Assembly: GCA_902805665.1 (NCBI GenBank)
Contig: CADCTB010000152.1
Span: 1 to 52,218, forward strand
DNA from: an uncultured Acidimicrobiales bacterium
Lineage (GTDB): Bacteria > Actinomycetota > Acidimicrobiia > Acidimicrobiales > AC-14
DNA: 52,218 nt
Direction: 5' to 3'
Shown here: positions 15,708 through 23,189 of the stretch, in pieces
Numbering within the stretch: position 1 is the first letter of the stretch
Layout: every line of letters begins with the position of its first letter
Translations under genes and position numbers: made by a program
The notes under the pieces: model-generated
Seen by the model: the letters and a program-made list of their open reading frames with translations, nothing else
What the model was told of the DNA's origin: nothing
The model's database searches: none

Positions 15708-16535
15708 TCAGGCGCCGTGCTCCGCGAGGACAGCGTCGCTCAAGAGGGGCCACGCCTCCTTGGCCCACGGGCCGAAGTCCCGCCCGCTGAGGACCGCGCA
15801 CGCCAAGCGCGCCGCAGGGTCCACCCAGAGGAAGGATCCACTCCGCCCGAAGTGGCCGAACGTGGCGGGGGAGTTGCCGCGTCCGGTCCAGTGCGGCGAC
15901 TTGGCGTCGCGGACCTCGAAGCCCAGGCCCCAGTCAAGAGGACGGTGGCGTCCGAACCCCGGCAACACGCCGCCGACGCCGGGGAAGGCCACGGTCGTCG
16001 CCTTCGCCAGGGTGACCGCGGACACGAGGGTGGGCTCGAGCAGCTCCCGGGCCAGGCGCACCAGGTCTTCCAGGGGACCGGCCAGCCCGGTCGCCGGAGA
16101 TCCCTCGAGGTGGGTGGCGGCCATGCCGAGGGGCGAGAGCACCCCCTCGGTGAGGTAGTCGGCGAAGGGCATGCCCGTACGGTCTCCCACCAACGCGCCG
16201 AGCACATCGAAGCCGGTGTTGGAGTAGATCCGCTGCTCACCGGGCTTGTCGAAGACACGGTCCTCGTCGAACGCCAGGCCGGAGGTGTGGGCCAGGAGGT
16301 GGCGCACGGTGGAGCCGGGCGGCCCTGCCGGCTCCTCCAGCGCGAGCGCCTCCTCCTCCACCGCCAGCAGCACGGCGAGGGCGGTGACCAACTTGGTGAC
16401 GGAGGCCCACTCCCCCCGCAGGGTGGGGTCGCCCCGGACCTCGAGCACTTCGACCGTCCGCCCTCCGCCCCTTCCGACGACGGCGGCCCGGGCGTCGGGC
16501 GCGCCCCAGCGATCGAGGTTGTCGAGCGCACTCAT
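15708..16535 (-). CDS. Serine hydrolase, beta-lactamase/esterase fold
   Basis: A 275-aa penicillin-binding-protein-like hydrolase. SVTK (SxxK nucleophile and general base) near residue 45, YSNTG (YxN) near 105 and HFGRSG (HxG-like) near 240 complete the class C active-site set. LLAHTSGLAFDEDRVF is the usual family segment after SxxK. There is no signal peptide, so it is probably cytoplasmic and more likely an esterase or peptidase than a resistance enzyme. At 275 aa it is shorter than most class C relatives (about 350). It lies 18 bp downstream of a same-strand aldo/keto reductase and is probably co-transcribed. Confidence 0.85.
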   Translation of the reverse strand: MSALDNLDRWGAPDARAAVVGRGGGRTVEVLEVRGDPTLRGEWASVTKLVTALAVLLAVEEEALALEEPAGPPGSTVRHLLAHTSGLAFDEDRVFDKPGEQRIYSNTGFDVLGALVGDRTGMPFADYLTEGVLSPLGMAATHLEGSPATGLAGPLEDLVRLARELLEPTLVSAVTLAKATTVAFPGVGGVLPGFGRHRPLDWGLGFEVRDAKSPHWTGRGNSPATFGHFGRSGSFLWVDPAARLACAVLSGRDFGPWAKEAWPLLSDAVLAEHGA

Positions 16536-16553
16536 ACGGTGAAGCGGTGCGCG

Positions 16554-17591
16554 TCAGACCGTGGTGTGGCGGTGGTCGTCGACCTGATCGGTGATCTTGC
16601 CCATGAACGACTCTCGACCGCCGGTGATGAAGTCGTAGGGGAACCCACGCTCGATGGCGCTGACCGTGTCGAGCCGGGCCATCTCCTCGGCGCCCAGGAC
16701 GACGTCGACGCACCCGATGTTGTCCACCAACTGGGCGGCCTTGCGGGCGCCGATCAGCGGGATCACCGTCGGCGACTGCTGACGGACCCAGCTCAGGGCC
16801 ACCTGGGAGGCACTGGCGCCGACGTCTTCGGCCACGGCCGCGACCTCGCGGGCGATCGCCATCTTGTGCTCCTCCAGGGAGCCCCAGCCCGCGGAGTGGA
16901 TGCGGCCGCCGTCGCCCGTGGGGTCGTCGTTGTACTTGCCGGTCAGGAGGCCGGCGCCCAGCGCCCCCCAGGCCGTGAAAGCGATGTCGAGGTTGACGCT
17001 CATGGGCAGGAGCTCACGCTCGGCGTTGCGCTCGATCAGGCTGTACTGGCTCTGCAGCGCGCTGAAAGGAGTCCATCCCCGCAGCTCGGCCACGGTGTTG
17101 GCCCGGGAGATCACCCACGCCGGCGCATCGGAGATGCCGACGTAGAGGATCTTCCCCGCTCGTACCTGATCGTCGAGGGCGCGCATCATCTCCTCGATCG
17201 GTGTGAACGGGTCCCAGATATGGGCCCAGTAGAGGTCGATGTAGTCGGTGCCGAGCCGCCTCAGGCTGGCATCCAGCGACTCCACCAGGCTCTTGCGGTG
17301 GTTGCCGCTGGCGTTGGGGTCGTTCCCGTCCCTGCTCAGCGTGTACTTGCTGGAGACGACGAAGTGACCACGGTCGCCAGCGACGAACTCCCCGACGAAG
17401 CTCTCCGCCGTGCCGTTCGTGTAGCGGTTGGCGGTGTCGATGAAGTTGCCGCCGGCGCCGGCGAAGGCGTCGAACATGGCCTTCGACTCGTCCTTGTCCG
17501 CACCCCAGCCCCAGTCGGGGCCGAAGGTCATGGTGCCGAGCGCCAGCTCAGAAACTCGGAGCCCGGAGCGGCCCAGAAGCTTGTAGCGCAT
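16554..17591 (-). CDS. Aldo/keto reductase (YajO/YghZ-like group)
   Basis: From ATG 17591 (ribosome-binding site GGGGAGAGGA) the product is 345 aa: MRYKLLGRSGLRVSELALGTMTFG. Tetrad residues are visible: Asp/Tyr in FIDTANRYTNG, Lys in VSSKYTL, His in WAHIWD. The IPLIGARKAAQLVDNIG segment is the cofactor-binding C-terminus of the long-form bacterial subfamily. The track ORF continues upstream to 17816 without family sequence. It forms an apparent operon with the hydrolase and is divergent from the secreted repeat protein. Confidence 0.93.
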   Translation of the reverse strand: MRYKLLGRSGLRVSELALGTMTFGPDWGWGADKDESKAMFDAFAGAGGNFIDTANRYTNGTAESFVGEFVAGDRGHFVVSSKYTLSRDGNDPNASGNHRKSLVESLDASLRRLGTDYIDLYWAHIWDPFTPIEEMMRALDDQVRAGKILYVGISDAPAWVISRANTVAELRGWTPFSALQSQYSLIERNAERELLPMSVNLDIAFTAWGALGAGLLTGKYNDDPTGDGGRIHSAGWGSLEEHKMAIAREVAAVAEDVGASASQVALSWVRQQSPTVIPLIGARKAAQLVDNIGCVDVVLGAEEMARLDTVSAIERGFPYDFITGGRESFMGKITDQVDDHRHTTV

Positions 17592-17689
17592 GTGCGTCCT
17601 CTCCCCAAACGACCGACTGTACGGCGGCCGGCGGGGACCGGCCCCCGGAATCGTGGCGCCCGCCGTCCGGGTTGGTAGGGTTGGCGAGC

Positions 17690-17702
17690 GGAAACGCTTT
17701 CC
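17690..17702. promoter_or_regulatory. Palindrome GGAAACGCTTTCC, candidate operator
   Basis: A perfect odd-length dyad (GGAAA-CGC-TTTCC) in the divergent region between the aldo/keto reductase and the secreted repeat protein, about 30 bp upstream of the latter's start. The shape resembles LacI-family operators, but no such regulator is in the window. Confidence 0.35.
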
Positions 17703-17731
17703 CCATGGCGGTGAACGAGGTGGATGTGACC

Positions 17732-18712
17732 ATGACTTCCAAGACAGCGGCCTTGTCGGCCACGGCCCGACGCCGGGCCGAGGTGGCTTTCGCCTTCGCC
17801 CTCGCGGCTGCGGCACTGGTCGGGGCGGTTCGTCCGGCCGAGGCCCAGCTCGTCAGCGGCACGGGTGGCAGCGGCGTGGCCACCGGCACCGCCAACGGCG
17901 GCAGCGGCGGTGGCTCCACCGTCACCGTCAACCCCACTGCCAAGTCGGGGAACTCGGGCGCAGCCACCGCCCAGTCGGGCGCCACCAACACCGGCGACAC
18001 CGGCCCCGCGGCGTCGACCGCGGCGGCCCAGCCCGTCGCCCAGTCCGGCGACTCCGGCCAGACCGGCGGCTCGGGGGTGGCCACCTCGTCGCCCACCGCC
18101 ACCAACTCCGCCATCCTGGGCTCGGCGACAGCCGTGGGCGGCACCGTCTCCACCGGCGGCACCGGCAGGTCGGGTTCCACGGGCGCGGCGATCGCCGCAG
18201 GCGGGGCCGACTCCTCGGCCAACAGCGGCGCCGGCTCCAACGCCGCCGCCCTCTCGGGTAACACCGGCGTGGCCGCCAACGACACCACGGCAGCGTCGGT
18301 GGGCGGCCAGGGCGGTCCCGCAGGCGTGGCCCTGCCCGTAACAGTCGGCGGCGGCCCGGTGATCAACCTGATCTCACTGCTGGCACCCGGCGGCCTGGTT
18401 GCCGCCAACGGCGGCGCAGGTGTCGGCTCTGCGGCGGCGGGCGGCGGTTCGGGCGGCACGTCGATCCTCTCGGCCATGCCCTTCGCCACGTCCGGCAGCA
18501 GCGGCTTCACCACCGCCGGTTCCAGCTCCAGCAACTTCGGGCGCACCGGTCCGGCCACCAGCGCATCGCTGTCCGGGCCGCTCACCCTCACGGGCGGGTC
18601 CGGCCCCACCGGTCCTTCCGGCTCGGGCCCGTCGGCGTCGACCCCCTCTGCGACCAACACCGCCATCCTCGGCAGCGTGCTGGTCCTCGGAGGCACGGCA
18701 CCGCTTCCCTGA
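17732..18712 (+). CDS. Secreted Gly/Ser/Thr/Ala-rich repeat protein
   Basis: From ATG 17732 the product is 326 aa. Signal peptide: MTSKTAALSATARRRAEVAFAFALAAAALVGAVRPAEA, cleaved before QLVSG. The mature chain is low complexity with loosely repeated SGNSGAATAQSG / SGDSGQTGG / SGNTGVAAN units. A longer repeat occurs twice: SPTATNSAILGSATAVGGT mid-protein and TPSATNTAILGSVLVLGGT at the extreme C-terminus. There are no Cys residues and almost no charge in the mature part, suggesting an extended or surface-coating protein. Its stop is 30 bp before the Thr/Asp-rich peptide gene. Upstream in-frame starts (GTG 17726, ATG 17705) are possible. No named family. Confidence 0.75.
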   Translation: MTSKTAALSATARRRAEVAFAFALAAAALVGAVRPAEAQLVSGTGGSGVATGTANGGSGGGSTVTVNPTAKSGNSGAATAQSGATNTGDTGPAASTAAAQPVAQSGDSGQTGGSGVATSSPTATNSAILGSATAVGGTVSTGGTGRSGSTGAAIAAGGADSSANSGAGSNAAALSGNTGVAANDTTAASVGGQGGPAGVALPVTVGGGPVINLISLLAPGGLVAANGGAGVGSAAAGGGSGGTSILSAMPFATSGSSGFTTAGSSSSNFGRTGPATSASLSGPLTLTGGSGPTGPSGSGPSASTPSATNTAILGSVLVLGGTAPLP

Positions 18713-18730
18713 GCGCCCGCATCGGCGGTT

Positions 18731-18736
18731 TATAGT
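18731..18736 (+). promoter_or_regulatory. -10 box TATAGT for leaderless Thr/Asp peptide transcript
   Basis: TATAGT ends 6 nt before the ATG at 18743, placing the expected transcription start on or next to the ATG. The -35 region is weak (CCTGAG-like). The arrangement supports the 77-aa ORF start and a leaderless mRNA. Confidence 0.6.
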
Positions 18737-18742
18737 GCCGCG

Positions 18743-18976
18743 ATGACCAATCTCGTGACAGGGCTGACGGACACCGACATCACCACGCGCCGCGCCGAGG
18801 GCACCCGCATGGCGGCCGACACCGACTCCACGGACGCGCCGGCCACCGACTCCACCGACACGAGCGACTCCACCGACACCACCGACCAGAGCGACGCGCC
18901 CGGTACCGACACCGACGCCACCGACGCTGACTCGGACAGCACCGACGCCACCGACGTCGACGGCACCGACGCCTGA
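18743..18976 (+). CDS. Thr/Asp/Ser-rich small protein (77 aa), candidate substrate peptide
   Basis: The first ~27 residues (MTNLVTGLTDTDITTRRAEGTRMAADT) are mixed; the remaining 50 are almost only Asp, Thr, Ser and Ala in irregular STD/TDA/DTD repeats, with no Cys and no hydrophobic core. A -10 box immediately upstream supports expression. The stop lies 13 nt before the conserved N-terminus of a JmjC/cupin oxygenase in the +1 frame. Such a leader-plus-repetitive-core layout next to a 2-oxoglutarate oxygenase suggests a modified peptide. Alternatively it is an acidic N-terminal extension joined to the oxygenase by +1 frameshifting at TGAC. No homologue is recognised. Confidence 0.6.
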   Translation: MTNLVTGLTDTDITTRRAEGTRMAADTDSTDAPATDSTDTSDSTDTTDQSDAPGTDTDATDADSDSTDATDVDGTDA

Positions 18977-18989
18977 CCACGCACCGGGC

Positions 18990-20177
18990 CTGGCCCGGTG
19001 CGTCGGCGACGTCGCCGAGTTCCTCGACCATTACTGGACCAGGGCGCCGCTGCACCGCGCCGGGGCCGACCCCGCCGCGTTCGCCGACCTGTTCTCGGTC
19101 GACGACGTCGACCGGTTCGTCTCCTCGTCTTCGCCCCGCCTGCCCACCTTCCGGCTGGTCCGTGACGGCCGCCCCCTCGACCCGTCGCGCTACACCCGCA
19201 CGGCCAAGGTCGGTGGCCAGTCGGTGGCCGGCATGGGCGACCCAGGCCGCATCTTCGACGAGTTCAAAGCGGGGGCCACCATCGTCTTCCAGGGGCTGCA
19301 GCGGTCGTGCCCGCCGCTTACCCGCTTCTGCCGCGCCCTGGAGCTGGAGCTGTCCCACGGGGCCCAGGCCAACGCCTACGTGACCCCGGCCGGCGCCCGT
19401 GGCCTTGGCGTGCATTACGACACCCACGACGTCTTCGTGCTCCAGCTGGCCGGCACCAAGGCGTGGTCGATCCACGAGCCGGTCCTCGCCGATCCGCTGG
19501 CGTCCCAGCCGTGGAAGGGCACCGCCGCCGACGCCGGCCCGCCGATCCTGTCGGTGGAGCTGCCGGCGGGCGACTGCCTGTACGTGCCCCGGGGCTTCCT
19601 CCACTCGGCCCGGGCCCAGGAGGCGCTTTCGGCCCACCTCACCATCGGGATCGTCACGACGACCTGGCACGACGTCGTGCGGGAGGTGGTGGCCGGTGTC
19701 GCCGACGAGCCCGAGTTCCGTCGCTCGCTGCCGCCGGGGTACGCCGCTGACCCCGCCGGCCTCGCCGCCGGCGTGGAGGAGACGGTGGCCGGGCTGCGGA
19801 AATGGCTCGACGGCGTCGACGCCGAGGCGGTGGCGGAGGCCACGGCCCGCCGCTTCCTCGCGGCCCGCCCGCCGGTCCTGGCCGGGCAGCTCCACCAGCT
19901 CGGCATGCTCGACCGGCTCGCCGACCGCTCGCTCCTGCGCCGCCGTGAGGGCTCCGTCTGCCATCTGGCGGGCACAGGGGATCGCCTCATCGTGGTCCTG
20001 GGCGGGGGCCGGGAGCTCGACATGCCGGCCGCGCTCGAGCCGGTGATGGCTCGGATCGCCGCCGCGGGCCCTTTCCGCCTGAGCGAGCTGGAGGACCTCC
20101 TCGACGGCCCCAGCCGCCTGGTCCTCGCTCGCCGCCTGGTGGGCGAAGGGTTGTTGGAGATCGTCGACCTTGGCTGA
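18990..20177 (+). CDS. JmjC/cupin-fold 2-oxoglutarate oxygenase (ribosomal-oxygenase-like), start codon unclear
   Basis: Conserved family sequence begins LARCVGDVAEFLDHYWTRAPLHRAG at about 18990, but this frame has no ATG, GTG or TTG between a stop at about 18762 and the GTG at 19224. I give 18990, a CTG, as the best-fitting start (395 aa). Starting at 19224 would lose about 78 conserved residues, including TAKVGGQSVAGMGD. Iron ligands are readable as HYD (H142, D144) in GVHYDTHDVFVLQLAG and the distal His (H205) in YVPRGFLHSA, the JmjC pattern of YcfD/NO66-type hydroxylases, followed by a helical dimerisation and winged-helix-like C-terminus. The product is probably a protein or peptide hydroxylase. 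The stop overlaps the next gene by 8 nt. Confidence 0.82.
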   Translation: MARCVGDVAEFLDHYWTRAPLHRAGADPAAFADLFSVDDVDRFVSSSSPRLPTFRLVRDGRPLDPSRYTRTAKVGGQSVAGMGDPGRIFDEFKAGATIVFQGLQRSCPPLTRFCRALELELSHGAQANAYVTPAGARGLGVHYDTHDVFVLQLAGTKAWSIHEPVLADPLASQPWKGTAADAGPPILSVELPAGDCLYVPRGFLHSARAQEALSAHLTIGIVTTTWHDVVREVVAGVADEPEFRRSLPPGYAADPAGLAAGVEETVAGLRKWLDGVDAEAVAEATARRFLAARPPVLAGQLHQLGMLDRLADRSLLRRREGSVCHLAGTGDRLIVVLGGGRELDMPAALEPVMARIAAAGPFRLSELEDLLDGPSRLVLARRLVGEGLLEIVDLG

Positions 20178-21069
20178 CCCCGTCTGCTCGGCGGTGTCGA
20201 TCGCCCATCACGAACCACTCCAGGCCACTGCGTCGATCGTGCGCAACTGGTTGCTGGTCGAGCACCCGGGCGCATGGGGCCCGGATGCCCTGACCCAGAG
20301 CGGGCTTCCGGCCGGACTGGCTGCCGGTCTCGCCGAGCGGTCGCGCCGGCACGGGTTCCGCACCCTGCTCCTGCGCCGACCGGAGCGGCCCTCCGACGGC
20401 TCCCGCCAGTGCTTCGTAGCCCACTCCGGCCGGGACAAGCGCTGGATCGAGGAGGGCGTGCTGGCGAACGTCGAGGAGCTGCTCGACCTCGACTTCGGCC
20501 CACTGGCCCAGGGCGACCCGGTCGGGCTCGGCACCATGCGGGCCGCCCCCCTGTACCTGGTCTGCACCAACGGCCGCCACGACCCGTGCTGTGCCAACCT
20601 CGGGCGGCCGGTGGCCCGGGCCTTGCACGGCCGGGCCGATGGCGCAGTCTGGGAGTCCTCGCACTACGGAGGCGATCGCTTCGCCGGCAACCTGGTCTGC
20701 CTGCCCCATGGGATGTACTTCGGGCGCCTGTCGCCCACCGACGCAGTGAGGGTCGTCGACGCCTACGAGGCGGGGATCGTCGACCTCGACCACTACCGGG
20801 GCCGGTCCGGGGAGCCGTTCGCGGCCCAGGCCGCCGAGCACTTCCTTCGCCGCCAGGAGGCGCTGCTGGGCGTCGACGACCTTGTCGTCTCGGGGTACAA
20901 CCGGCAGGCCGAGGGGGTGGTGGAGGTCCGGTTCGACGGCCCCGGTGGGCGGGCCTACCACGTGAGGGTCCAGGTGCAACCGGCCTCCGAGGCCCGGCTC
21001 CTGAGCTGCGGTGCCGGCACCGAAGGCCGCCCGCCGACGTATGCGCTGGTCGACGTGAACGGCGCTTGA
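20170..21069 (+). CDS. Sucrase/ferredoxin-like protein
   Basis: A 299-aa protein of the Suc/Fer-like family, with a thioredoxin-like ferredoxin domain. The signature is LVCTNGRHDPCCANLGRPVARAL (three Cys available for an iron-sulfur cluster), followed by WESSHYGGDRFAGNLVCLPHGMYFGRL with a fourth Cys. The family is poorly characterised; an electron-transfer role is inferred. The TTG start at 20170 overlaps the oxygenase stop (TTGGCTGA), showing translational coupling, so it may supply electrons or assist iron chemistry for that oxygenase. The N-terminal AHHEPLQATASIVRNWLLVEHPGAWG is typical of the family. Confidence 0.88.
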   Translation: MADPVCSAVSIAHHEPLQATASIVRNWLLVEHPGAWGPDALTQSGLPAGLAAGLAERSRRHGFRTLLLRRPERPSDGSRQCFVAHSGRDKRWIEEGVLANVEELLDLDFGPLAQGDPVGLGTMRAAPLYLVCTNGRHDPCCANLGRPVARALHGRADGAVWESSHYGGDRFAGNLVCLPHGMYFGRLSPTDAVRVVDAYEAGIVDLDHYRGRSGEPFAAQAAEHFLRRQEALLGVDDLVVSGYNRQAEGVVEVRFDGPGGRAYHVRVQVQPASEARLLSCGAGTEGRPPTYALVDVNGA

Positions 21070-21086
21070 ACAGCGTCGGGCGGGCT

Positions 21087-21102
21087 TGTGAAATGAATCA
21101 CA
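21087..21102. promoter_or_regulatory. Crp-type site TGTGA-N6-TCACA
   Basis: TGTGAAATGAATCACA matches both half-sites of the Crp/Crp-Mtb consensus exactly and sits in the 164-bp intergenic region, 132 bp upstream of the HAD-like gene. The AT-rich patch stands out from the surrounding GC-rich sequence. TTGTGA could double as a -35 element with TAGAGG near 21111. Confidence 0.6.
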
Positions 21103-21233
21103 TAGTGGGGTAGAGGCTGGTAAGGTGCGCGTACAGCCACTGACAACAGGTCCTCCGTCCGTCCGCTCCGAACAGCCGAGCCCGACGACCAACCAACCTG
21201 CGGTGCCGCACCTTTCACGAAGGGATCTTCCCC

Positions 21234-22415
21234 ATGCCCAACTTCATCGGCGCGCCTGAACCCGAGGCGCCTCCACCCAGACAAGCCAACCAGCGGGCCG
21301 CCTTCTTCGGCCTCGACACCTTGATCCCCGGCTCCAGCCTGTACCTGCTGGCCCAGGGCCTGCAGCGGCGGCACTTCTACGGCCGGGCCGACCTCCTGGC
21401 CTTCGCCTGGCAGCGGCTGGTGTTCCGGGCCGGCCCGGCGAGCGAACCGCAAGTGCGCACGTCGCAGGACGCCGCGCTCTCGTTCGTGGCCGGCAAGCAC
21501 CGTCCCGAGCTGCGGGCCCTGGCCCGGGAGATCGCCGACGAGCGCATCGTGCCCCAGGTCTATCCGGACCTCGCTGATCTCATCGAGTCCCACATGGCCG
21601 CGGGCGCCCTCACCTTCGTCACCACCGCCGCGCCGGCGGAGCTGGCCGAGATCGTCGCCCACGGCCTGGGCATGACGGGCGGGCTGGGCACGACGGCCGA
21701 GGTCGACGACGAGGAGCGCTACAGCGGGCGGCTGACCGGCACCGTGCTTCAGGGCACGGCCAAGGCGGGCGCCGTCCACGCCCATGCCATGGCGGCCGGC
21801 ATCGACCTGTCGGCCTCCGTCGCCTATTCCGACTCGATCAACGATCTGCCCCTCTTGGAGCTGGTCGGCTGCGCCGAGGTGGTCAATCCCGACCGCCAGC
21901 TGCGCAAGGTGGCCCAGCGGCGGGGATGGCGGGTGCACGACGTACGGCCCGCCGCCCGCCGGCCCATGGAGCCGGGCGCGGCCCCGGTGCCCAACCGCCT
22001 GGCGGCGCTCGGACTGGCCTCGCCGGTGGAGTCCGACGGCGCCCCTGTCCGCCGGGGTGCGGCCCACCACTTCACCACCGACGACCCCGCCGCCCTGCTC
22101 CGTGAGCTCGAGGACAGTGGCCGGTTCCGCCGGGACACCCGACTGGGCGCCATCTTCCACCGCGGCCAGGTCTCCCTGCGAGAGGTGTCACCGACCCACA
22201 GCCTCCACATCACCGTGGGCAAGGGCAACCGGGTGTCGGCGCACGTCGACCGGTACTCGCCGTTGGCCAACCACCAGCCGGAGCAACTGGCCCGCTACGC
22301 CCTCCACCGCATTGCGGCGCACAATGTCGCCGGGATCGCGGGCGGGCTGTTCCGCCTCATCCCCGGCCCACGGCGGCGCGCTCGGTCCTGCGCTCGCCAG
22401 ACGCCCCGCTCCTAG
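21234..22415 (+). CDS. HAD-IB-like protein with altered catalytic motif I and extra C-terminal domain
   Basis: A 393-aa protein. Residues 20-235 follow the HAD-IB (SerB-like) fold: LIPGSSLYLLAQGL, motif II-like TFVTTAAP, and a sound motif III/IV AYSDSINDLPLLELVG. Motif I, normally FFDLDNTL, reads FFGLDTL: the nucleophilic Asp is replaced by Gly and one residue is lost. It may therefore be inactive as a phosphatase. From about residue 270 an extra domain (GAAHHFTTDDPAALLRELEDSGRF...HSLHITVGKGNRVSAHVDRYSPL) is present that I cannot name. ATG at 21234 has an AAGGGATC site. Its 3' end overlaps the convergent gene by 59 bp. Confidence 0.75.
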   Translation: MPNFIGAPEPEAPPPRQANQRAAFFGLDTLIPGSSLYLLAQGLQRRHFYGRADLLAFAWQRLVFRAGPASEPQVRTSQDAALSFVAGKHRPELRALAREIADERIVPQVYPDLADLIESHMAAGALTFVTTAAPAELAEIVAHGLGMTGGLGTTAEVDDEERYSGRLTGTVLQGTAKAGAVHAHAMAAGIDLSASVAYSDSINDLPLLELVGCAEVVNPDRQLRKVAQRRGWRVHDVRPAARRPMEPGAAPVPNRLAALGLASPVESDGAPVRRGAAHHFTTDDPAALLRELEDSGRFRRDTRLGAIFHRGQVSLREVSPTHSLHITVGKGNRVSAHVDRYSPLANHQPEQLARYALHRIAAHNVAGIAGGLFRLIPGPRRRARSCARQTPRS

Positions 22416-23178
22416 CCGCGGTGAGGCGCGCAGCCCCCGGCCGCGGGCGCCGGCTGAGGACCAGGGCGGTCGCCGCCGCCGAGCCGAGGACCAGAGCGGT
22501 GGGAAGCGGCCAGGACATGTCGTCCGACACCCGCGCCCGCGCCGGCGCCGGGGTCGCGGGCCCGGCCTCGGGGGTCGCGGCCGCCGGGGCCGCCGGGGGC
22601 GTGGGCGCCGGGGTAGGACGGGCCTGAGGGGCTCGCAGGTCCCCGGCCGTGACTTGGAAGCCGGGGCCGACGAGCAGTGCGCCGGGTGCCAGGTTGGCGA
22701 TCTCGGGCTCGTCGGGCGCCCATTCCCGCACGATCCGGCGGGCGGGATCGACCCCGATGCTCAGAGGGCTGGAGACGATGTCGCCGACCACGGGGATGGA
22801 GCACGGGTCGTCGCAGTAGATCACCTCGTACTCACCGGGGACGAGGTCGCCCGGCACGTCGAAGGTGAGGCTCACCCGTAGCTGGAGATACCCGAGGTGG
22901 GCCGTCCGCTCCACGACGAGCTCGCCCAGGTAGATGTCGGAGCGGAGCAGGGGGACACCAGGGGCGTCGCCCGCCGGCCGGAGGTACGCGTAGAACGGTT
23001 CGCCGGCGGCGGCGGGCGTCGACGCCCCGGTGTAGCCCACCATGGTGGCCGTCTGGCCCGGCTCGTAACGGTCCTGTACCGGCGACAGACGGCCCCCGCC
23101 GGCCGAGGCGGGAGCAGCCGAGCAGGCGAGCACGACGACCAGCACGGCGAACAGCGCCAGTGCCCGCCTCTCGACCAT
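22357..23178 (-). CDS. Exported, membrane-anchored hypothetical protein
   Basis: From ATG 23178 the product is 273 aa. It has a signal peptide (MVERRALALFAVLVVVLACSAAPASA), a beta-rich mature domain beginning GGGRLSPVQDRYEPGQTATMVGYTG with YCDDPCS near its end, a Pro/Ala-rich linker (PTPAPTPPAAPAAATPEAGPATPAPA), a transmembrane helix (SWPLPTALVLGSAAATALVL) and a basic tail. This is the layout of a cell-surface protein tethered to the membrane. No family is recognised. It is 11 bp from the stop of the SpoIID-like gene upstream, so probably co-transcribed with it. Confidence 0.78.
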   Translation of the reverse strand: MVERRALALFAVLVVVLACSAAPASAGGGRLSPVQDRYEPGQTATMVGYTGASTPAAAGEPFYAYLRPAGDAPGVPLLRSDIYLGELVVERTAHLGYLQLRVSLTFDVPGDLVPGEYEVIYCDDPCSIPVVGDIVSSPLSIGVDPARRIVREWAPDEPEIANLAPGALLVGPGFQVTAGDLRAPQARPTPAPTPPAAPAAATPEAGPATPAPARARVSDDMSWPLPTALVLGSAAATALVLSRRPRPGAARLTAARSGASGERRTERAAVGRG

Positions 23179-23189
23179 GCCGACGGATG

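Noticed and set aside
22421-22627. Plus-strand ORFs within the Pro/Ala linker of the exported protein
   Set aside because: Low-complexity antisense shadows (AGAGVAGPASGVAAAGAAGG); the minus-strand protein has a signal peptide and anchor.
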